NCBI GenBank assembly: GCA_038496675.1
Contig: CM076652.1
Coordinates: forward strand, 3,990,729 to 4,054,728
DNA: 64,000 bases
From: Rachycentron canadum
Taxonomy: Eukaryota; Chordata; Actinopteri; Carangiformes; Rachycentridae
Direction of reading: 5' to 3'
The position numbers and the translations under genes were made by a program. The notes under the pieces were generated by a model. The model was not told the DNA's origin. It saw only the letters and a list, made by a program, of their open reading frames with translations, and ran no database searches. Below, one piece after another: positions 58,501 through 64,000 of this stretch. The number at the start of each line of letters is the position of its first letter. Position 1 is the first letter of the stretch.

Positions 58501-61500
58501 CATAATTTCCTTTTAGAAATTACAAGTAAAAGTTGTGTTTGGCATCAGCCAGTGTTACCACCATATAGTTCCCATTTAACAGCATTGCCTTTTGTTTCGA
58601 CTGTAGGAAATGGCTGCATATAAGATAGCAGCACTGCAAAAGGCCCTGGATGACAGTGTGCCCTCATCAGACCTGGAGAAGGCGAACAAACAGTACACAG
58701 AGCTCACAGTCAAATACAGAGACATGCTGCAGAGGGACAGCCGCCTAATACAGAGAACCACCAACCTCGAGCATTTGGAGGTATCACACCATTAACTGGC
58801 CGTGTATTTTCATCAAGTTCAATACCTTTACCTTTTGGCTTAGTGTAACATTGTTTTTGTCCTGTCTCAGGGCGAGAATCGGTCTCTTCAGGAGCAAATC
58901 TCTGCCACGAAGAAAGAGCTGGAGATCACGAAGGAGAAACTGAACACTTTGGAGCAGGCATGGGAGAACGTCGGCTCAGTGGGTAAACGACGAATGCTAT
59001 ACCCTGACAGTACACATATACATATACAGTTATGTCTTTGCACCAGTGACAGCCAGAGCTGGTCCAAGGTCAAGGTCGTGGTGACCTCAAAAAACTGTTT
59101 TGGGTTTGTGAACATGATATCAGGATCTCAGGAACCCCTTTAGGATACTTGGCACAAACACTCACTTGGACTAAAGGATGACCTTGCAAAGGTCAAGGTC
59201 ACAATAACCTCACAGTACACAGTTTTGGCCTCTTGAATATTTTTTTTAGATTTGTCTCAAACATTGGACCAAAAGATAAACCGATTAGAATGTGGTGGTC
59301 AAAGGTCAAAGGTCACTGTGACCTCACAAAACAATTTTTTGGCCATAACTTTCAAAACTCAAGATGTCTGTAAGTAGAAAATGACAACAACCAGTAGTTT
59401 AAATGTGTTAATAATCATGGTACTTGAAAGGGACTAAAACATGCTGTGACGCAGAGGAAGAAGGGATACATCTCTTCAAATAGTATCAACACAGCATACA
59501 CACGCAATGAGCGGGTCTTTTAAATGTTGAAGTTCTGGTCTTCGTTCTTATCAACACCTCTAGATGCAGCCTAGTACAGGCTTCTCTATAAAGTCCCGGA
59601 TACATGTTGTGTTATAATACAGTGGGTGATTTGTCACAGAATGTTTATGTATCATTACATTCCTGTCTTATCTAGTAAGTTTGGTCTGTAAAATGTCATC
59701 ATAGCCTTTACGAATGTTGGCCAGTGCTACAACAAAAAGACTGTAGGTGTCAGCAGGATTTAATTTAGACATAATGGAAAGTTATTTGCTTAATACAAGA
59801 ATGGTTCACAATTTAAGAGTTTAATCCTAATTTGTGGATCCCACCCTTAAATTGTGTTTTTCCGTTAATATCAGGAGGTGAAAATGGCATGGACAAGGTG
59901 GACAAGGCGCTGGCCAACAATGAGATGGTATCTGCTGCCAGACGAATCACCACTCTGGAGATGAAGGAGCTGAATGAGAGGCAGAGAGCTGAGCATGCCC
60001 ACAAAATGTACGAACACATGAGGAACTCTCTCCGGCAAGTGGAAGAGCGCAACTTAGAACTAGAGTCCAAGTTTGCAGAGGTAAGAGGCCAAGGAAAACG
60101 TTTTGTTTTTGTTTTTTTTCTGTCGCGCGCTGAGGACATGAGTTGTTCCTCAGGACAACACAATGCGGTGGTTTTTTGCTAAATTGCTTTAGCTGTAAGA
60201 CTGAGGTCACCTGGCAGACATACAGCCTTGCTTTTTTTAATCTTACTATCTCAAAATTTTTGTTCATGACCCCTGAAATCAGCAATACAACACAGCTACG
60301 TGACTGCTAATGCTTGTCCATCTGTGCCATATTTGAACCAGTTAAGGACATTTTCATGTCTTAATTTCAAGAATCTCATTTTGAAGTAATGCTTCTGTTT
60401 TTCCTCAGTTGACTAAGATGAATGTAGAGGCCCAGAGGGTGGAACGGGAGCTGAGAGATGAGCTAGCGGACAGCATCAGCAAAGCTGTAAGCGACGCTGA
60501 CAGGGCCAGGATTACAGAGTTGGAGAAGTCTGAGGCTGAGCTTCGTGTTGAGGTCTCTAAGTAAGTTTGACAACGTGCAGGCCTGGGATTAATCATTAGG
60601 GGTCTTATAGTGAAATGTTTGTTCAGTTGCATCCTAGAATAACTTTGAAAAGAAATTATATCCATATAAATGTTTTTTCAAGGTCACAGCAGTGTAATTG
60701 ATATTTTTTCCGTTAATAAAATTTACAAATGCTATTTTACAAACTATTGCTTTATCTGTAGGAATGGCAAACAAAATTTATTCATATAAATTTTTTTAAA
60801 TTATGTTTTTATTTTTTTGTTCAGAACTGACACTCGTACTAATATATTTAACTATTACTGCAACTAAACTACCTAAACTAGGACCTCAAAGTTTGACCTG
60901 CCAACGATTTAACATTTTGAACAAACATGAAAATTTGAATTTATCTGTCAATTTTAATCTTAACTGCATTTGCGTCTGTATCAGCCAGTACAGTTAGTTA
61001 CTGAGGCGCCCCTGTTATGTGTAAGCATTGCTCGTATTTGCACTGCTTATAAAGTTATCAATAAAAACATTAGGCTTCTCTCACTGTTTAAAAAGTGTAT
61101 GTAAAGAATGTGATTTATTTTTTTGTACAGGCTTCAAGAGGTGTCTGATATTGCCATGATGCAGGCGTCTGCTCTACAGGCCAGACAACAGTCCAAAGAG
61201 AAGGAAGTTGAAGCTTTGAGGAAACAAATACTGGACTACCAGGTAACTGGGTGTTGGCATTTTATATTTTCTTTGACTTTGTTGAGAAAGTTTTTCCTGT
61301 TTAGGAGATTTAAAGATTTTACTTTTGACTTGATCTTTTATAAATCAAGTCAAACGTATTTATAAAGCACATTTAAAAACAACAATAAACGAGAATGAGA
61401 ATTTTCAGGTGTTTGCTTTCAACTTGGTCAAAATATGCAAAGATGTAAATGCATAGAAATATAGTGATGTGTGCTTTTTAGATTTTCTAATATTTTATAG

Positions 61501-63711
61501 ACAAAAATGAACCTAAAATAATACTGTATAATATGATGTCATATTGCTGCCTAATATTGGAGTGCTAAAAATTCTATTTATGTTTATGAAACAAACAAAT
61601 ACAAACCTGGTTGTTTAGCAGGCAGTTATGTACATTCGTGAATTGTGTGACATAGTCTGTGTCTTCAGCGTCATTTCTTTCCCTCAGTCACAGTCAGATG
61701 AGAAGGCCCTCATTGCAAAGCTCCACCAGCATATTGTGGCTCTGCAGCTCAGTGAGTCGGCCGCTTTGGTCAAGCTGGAGGCCTCCGCCTCTCACATCCA
61801 ACAGCTGGAGGCCTACAAGCTGCGTGCTGAACAGCGGCTGGATGCCAGCGAGCGTACCCTTTACCTCGCACGCCAGGAGGGCAGAAATCGCTCCAAGCAT
61901 CTACGACAGACCATCCAGTCGCTGCGCAGGCAGTTTGCAGGAGCACTGCCGCTTCCCCAGCAGGAAAAGTTCTCTGTGACTATGGTGAGCCTTCAGGAGG
62001 ACAGAGCAAAATCCCAGGAAGAGAGGATGAATGCAGAGAAAGAGAGGAGGAGAGCAGAAAGCAGGGCTGATGAACTGGAACTGAAGCTTCAAGGGCTGGA
62101 GGAGCTCATCTCAACACTAAAGGATGTGAAAGGGGCCCAGAAGGTCAGTAGGGAAAATGTTGCAGGTACAAATGTTTACTAAATTGCGCCTTATCTGCTC
62201 TGAATCCTCTGGTTGATTGACAGATACAAACTTTACCATAACTGCGTGAACTTGAATAGTAGGATAACACACTGTTCACTTTGTGAAAACACTAGTTTGT
62301 AGGATTTCTTGCCAAACTCATAACATTCAATAACATTCAAACAGGTAACCGAGTGGCACAAGAAGATGGAAGAAGCTCGTCTGCAGGAGCTGAGAAAAGG
62401 AAGGGAGCTGATGGTCCAGAAGGAGGAGATCAGGTACCTGAAGAACCTTGTGGAGGAACAGGAGCGAAGTATCCGCTCGCTGGAGGAGGATATCGTGCAG
62501 CAAAACACGGTGAGAGGAAAACTCAGCTGTAACTTTACACAAGCTCATAAATTGAATAATGTGCAGACACAGATTCACAAACGTGTGTGTCTCTGTTTTC
62601 AAACACATCGAGGTTATATACAAAAGTATGGATGCATAATTAATAGAAATAGAATCAATAGTATCAATACGACATAAGTGCAATATCCAAATCGCAGGAG
62701 CTGCAAATTTTTTTGTGGTGCTACAGAGATGCCCCAATCTGCAAATCATATTCTCCAGGCTTAAAGGACCATGTTTGTTTGGTACAAGACCCAACAAAAA
62801 TCACATGGTCGAGAAAATGAAATGCAAAAACGTGCAATGTGATTTTTCTTGTAGAGAAACATGTAATTCACATTTTTAACTAACTCTCTGGTTAAGGACT
62901 TTTTCAGAGGAGAAGTATGTCAGGTAAATGTCCATGTTCTCCTCTTTACGGTATCAAGCTTCAAGAAGAACACCAGCTCGCATGGGATCAGCGAGAGGTT
63001 GAACTGGAGCGCCAACTGGACCAGTATGAGAAGCACCAGGATGAAATTCTGAGTGGTGTGGATAAGGTAAACTATTATATTAGAGTTCTTCATTAAAACA
63101 AGTAAAAATGATCATTTGGCAAAAAACTTCAGTTGGCTAGCATAGAATTGCTGTTAGTATTAAATGTATGTCTAGTTTTATGTCACATCACACATGTTTC
63201 TGATACATGTTGTTACTGCTGCAGTTTGAGGAAGATGCAGGCTCCCTGCCGGACCCGAGTCTACCGCTTGCTCATCAGCTAGAGTTTGCTTTGGCTAAAA
63301 TAAGAGAGCACGTCCGCACCATTCTGGACACACAGGCCACCTGCAAAAGTTTGGATGAGGTATTATGTCGCGTCCCTCTTCATATGTATTTCCTTTAAGT
63401 CAAACACACGATTCATTGTTTGAATTCTTCTCCACGTCCAGAAGTTGAAGGAGAAAGAAGCAGCTCTGTGGAAGGCAGAACAGAACATTGTGTCCAGGGA
63501 TAAAGTGATCAACGAGCTGCGCCTTCGGCTCCCAGCCGCTGCCAACCGAGAGCGCCTGCTAGCTGACCTCTCCAAACATGAAGACGGCCAGTCAGACAGT
63601 CAGCCTGCCCTCAGGGTCGCTCACCAGACCATCAAAGACCTCCAGGGTCGACTTGATAAAAAAGAGGACGTGCTAAAGAAATACCAGAACCAGTTGGATC
63701 AAGCCAGACAG
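43926..63711 (+). CDS. cep290: CEP290, centrosomal/ciliary transition-zone coiled-coil protein (5' part: 34 coding exons, 1550 codons; continues past window)
   Basis: Coding exons: 43926-44030, 44578-44655, 44888-44957, 45055-45101, 45654-45788, 46302-46355, 46546-46566, 47296-47442, 47714-47896, 48117-48206, 48948-49070, 49781-49904, 51023-51195, 51536-51698, 51797-51897, 52014-52080, 52912-53015, 53632-53707, 53873-54006, 55751-55915, 56722-56871, 56973-57088, 57165-57267, 57702-57932, 58607-58780, 58871-58982, 59875-60080, 60409-60560, 61131-61242, 61688-62143, 62345-62509, 62959-63066, 63225-63359, 63442-63711. They sum to 4650 nt with every phase matching, and all introns are GT-AG. The start has A at -3 (CCAAGATG). 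The protein is almost continuous heptad coiled coil. CEP290 is a scaffold of the Y-links of the ciliary transition zone and of centriolar satellites, binding NPHP5 and CC2D2A. The human protein is about 2479 residues, so roughly 63% is present. Identity is certain. Confidence 0.97.
45118..45151. repeat. (CT)n(CTGT)n compound microsatellite
   Basis: It lies directly downstream of CEP290 coding exon 4, in the intron 45102-45653. Confidence 0.85.
46546..46566 (+). CDS. cep290: CEP290 21-nt microexon (IKKLKNK)
   Basis: A CCATAG acceptor, 21 coding bases and a GTAAGAA donor give seven residues in frame. They join KRLKRE from exon 6 to NEQLQQD in exon 8, matching mammalian NKRLKKKNEQL. By length and position it equals human exon 8. 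It is symmetric, so skipping it alone or with the 54-nt exon before it leaves the frame intact. Confidence 0.9.
47296..51195 (+). CDS. cep290: CEP290 coding exons 8-13 (residues 171-450)
   Basis: Exon 8 encodes NEQLQQDVDFYRGELDQKE. Exon 9 (183 nt) carries [20 protein letters not shown], one of the best-conserved stretches. Exon 10 (90 nt) carries EEDDPIMAAVNAKVEEWK, exon 11 KDDEILVYQQMIRDLREKL, exon 12 [20 protein letters not shown] and exon 13 ERAARLAEAHAEEKDKAL. Exons 8-11 are phase 0 at both ends. Exon 12 ends with one base of a codon, completed in exon 13 after CAAG at 51019-51022. The exon 10 acceptor has an alternating TG/CA tract in place of an ordinary polypyrimidine tract. Confidence 0.93.
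48075..48104 (+). repeat. Alternating TG/CA tract at CEP290 exon 10 acceptor
   Basis: Thirty bases alternate pyrimidine-purine without a break, starting with (TG)8 and containing the perfect palindrome TGTGTGCGCACACA (48085-48098). It ends 12 nt before the AG of coding exon 10 (48117). It takes the place of a polypyrimidine tract. Confidence 0.85.
48784..48870 (+). repeat. End unit of the AGGTCA-bearing repeat family
   Basis: TACCTCAGGAACAGAATAGG, TAACCATATTTCCTTCAACT and GTTTGGCGGAGGTGCACAA match the end of the copy at 50700-50790. It lies in the CEP290 intron 48207-48947. Confidence 0.55.
50330..50385 (+). mobile_element. hAT-like MITE fragment (family A, copy 3)
   Basis: ACCGATTAATCAAATAATTG and ATAATGAAAATAATCAGT are the terminal portion of the family seen at 8690-8957. 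Confidence 0.45.
50470..50820 (+). repeat. AGGTCA-bearing degenerate tandem repeat, copy 2
   Basis: Two units contain CAAAGGTCAAACGTCAAGGT plus CACTGTGGCCTCAC (about 50497-50528) and TTCAAGATCACTGTGACCTC (50629-50648). Each is followed by phrases such as CTCGGGAACA. It ends in GGTGGGGGTGCATCC. It lies in the CEP290 intron 49905-51022. The palindromes are more worn than in copies 1 and 3. Confidence 0.7.
51536..55915 (+). CDS. cep290: CEP290 coding exons 14-20 (residues 451-720)
   Basis: Exon 14 carries IAEIKECKNQIRVRDCEVEA, exon 15 LEPKQEVDLTEFRRAKDLRQ and exon 16 IERLEEERLELKKQIRSM. Exons 16-19 are the least conserved part: each is 9 to 21 nt shorter than the human equivalents as I recall them, always by multiples of three. 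The S/L/D-rich linker (IPQSSLLLDEDIKPGRAAPL) replaces a different human linker. Exon 20 returns to strong identity (LHLKSQIHQLVGRNEELRQE). The 1.7-kb intron 54007-55750 has no recognised feature. Confidence 0.92.
53389..53407. repeat. (AT)n microsatellite
   Basis: A TA-repeat flanked by TACTGTA on both sides, in the CEP290 intron 53016-53631. Confidence 0.85.
56722..60080 (+). CDS. cep290: CEP290 coding exons 21-27 (residues 721-1084)
   Basis: Exons of 150, 116, 103, 231, 174, 112 and 206 nt match the human exon lengths that I infer from named splice variants. Landmarks are VSQLEGEVELLRKSGSSGVV, FAVISHQQGLLYKEYLSEK, LKVNEKKLTRRYTTLLEQE, KIAALQKALDDSVPSSDLEK, NKQYTELTVKYRDMLQRD and MKELNERQRAEHAHKMYEH. 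The intron between the 174-nt and 112-nt exons (58781-58870) is only 90 nt. The next intron (58983-59874) contains the AGGTCA-rich repeat. In the mammalian protein this region overlaps the CC2D2A-binding part. Confidence 0.94.
57362..57393. repeat. (CA)n microsatellite
   Basis: An interrupted CA run in the CEP290 intron 57268-57701, followed by CTCACACTCAC. Confidence 0.85.
59040..59350 (+). repeat. AGGTCA-bearing degenerate tandem repeat, copy 3
   Basis: Three units end in CCAAGGTCAAGGTCGTGGTG, GCAAAGGTCAAGGTCACAAT and GGTCAAAGGTCAAAGGTCAC. The last holds AGGTCAAAGGTCA at 59303-59315 and the perfect palindrome GGTCACTGTGACC at 59311-59323. It lies in the CEP290 intron 58983-59874, close after the exon. 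Confidence 0.78.
60409..63711 (+). CDS. cep290: CEP290 coding exons 28-34 (residues 1085-1550)
   Basis: The exons are 152, 112, 456, 165, 108, 135 and 270 nt. The 456-nt exon (61688-62143) is the largest and very conserved: SDEKALIAKLHQHIVALQLS, GRNRSKHLRQTIQSLRRQF and GLEELISTLKDVKGAQK. Exon 33 carries GSLPDPSLPLAHQLEFALAK and ends ATCKSLDE. Exon 34 carries SRDKVINELRLRLPAA and ends KKYQNQLDQARQ before GTATTAC. After 63711 the remaining 289 nt are intron. The C-terminal third, including the region that binds centriolar partners in mammals, is outside the window. Confidence 0.94.
61336..61390 (+). repeat. Short interspersed repeat fragment
   Basis: AATCAAGTCAAACGTATTTA and AAGCACATTTAAAAACAACA resemble the end of a common fish repeat (CAAATTTATTTATATAGCAC type). 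It lies in the CEP290 intron 61243-61687. Confidence 0.45.
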
Positions 63712-64000
63712 GTATTACTAGGAGAAAAACTAGGAGTTAAATTATTCCTAATGAATAAACAACCCTCTGATGAGTGAGTTGGTCATTAGTTGGGTCCATT
63801 GGCGGTGTAGTTTATAAATGTAAGGAATCTCCAGTGGGTGGAAGACCAGAAATCTCAGCACTTATATTAAATATTAATATTATCTCTAACTCACCTTTTT
63901 GACACCTGAAACGTGACAAGAGGCTCCAACTAGACACTGCTTTTTTCTAGGGAGATCCACGAAATAAATCTTTAACACCATGTTTCATGTTATTTAGAAA
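63712..64000 (+). other. cep290: Start of next CEP290 intron, cut by window edge
   Basis: It begins GTATTAC. No acceptor or exon resembling the next CEP290 segment appears before the end of the window. Confidence 0.8.

Noticed and set aside
1..64000. CRISPR array, operon, phage or plasmid features
   Set aside because: No regularly spaced repeats or bacterial-type genes. Split genes and fish repeats show a vertebrate nuclear locus.

Overview
The window is vertebrate nuclear DNA, almost certainly from a ray-finned fish and probably a percomorph teleost. It holds two split genes with GT-AG introns and coding exons of 21 to 878 nt. The AT-rich spacer and introns carry repeats typical of teleosts: Tc1-like transposons, hAT-like MITEs, L2/Maui-like LINE 3' ends, a tRNA-derived SINE, and a degenerate tandem repeat carrying AGGTCA half-sites. 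No bacterial, viral or CRISPR feature was seen.

Layout. (1) 1-19503 is a gene-poor spacer with mobile-element remnants, microsatellites, G/C runs and one promoter-like island near 5.8-6.14 kb; its right part probably holds the TMTC3 3' UTR. (2) 19504-42364 on the minus strand is the complete coding sequence of TMTC3 in 13 coding exons (936 residues; the exon lengths add up in frame), plus a 5' non-coding exon ending at 43133. (3) About 43133-43925 is a compact head-to-head promoter shared with the next gene. It holds an ETS site, a CCAAT box and an RFX X-box-like motif. (4) 43926-63711 on the plus strand is the 5' two thirds of CEP290: 34 coding exons and 1550 codons in frame. The gene runs off the right edge.

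TMTC3 is a multipass ER membrane protein with C-terminal TPR repeats, from a family that O-mannosylates cadherins. CEP290 is the large coiled-coil scaffold of the ciliary transition zone. The divergent TMTC3-CEP290 pair is also found in mammals, where KITLG lies beyond the TMTC3 3' end; no KITLG exon was recognised here. The two proteins are not known to work in one pathway, so the shared promoter is the main link.

Exon limits were read by eye from splice consensus, reading phase and recalled family sequences. Mobile-element calls rest on recalled consensus sequences. Both need alignment to confirm exact ends.
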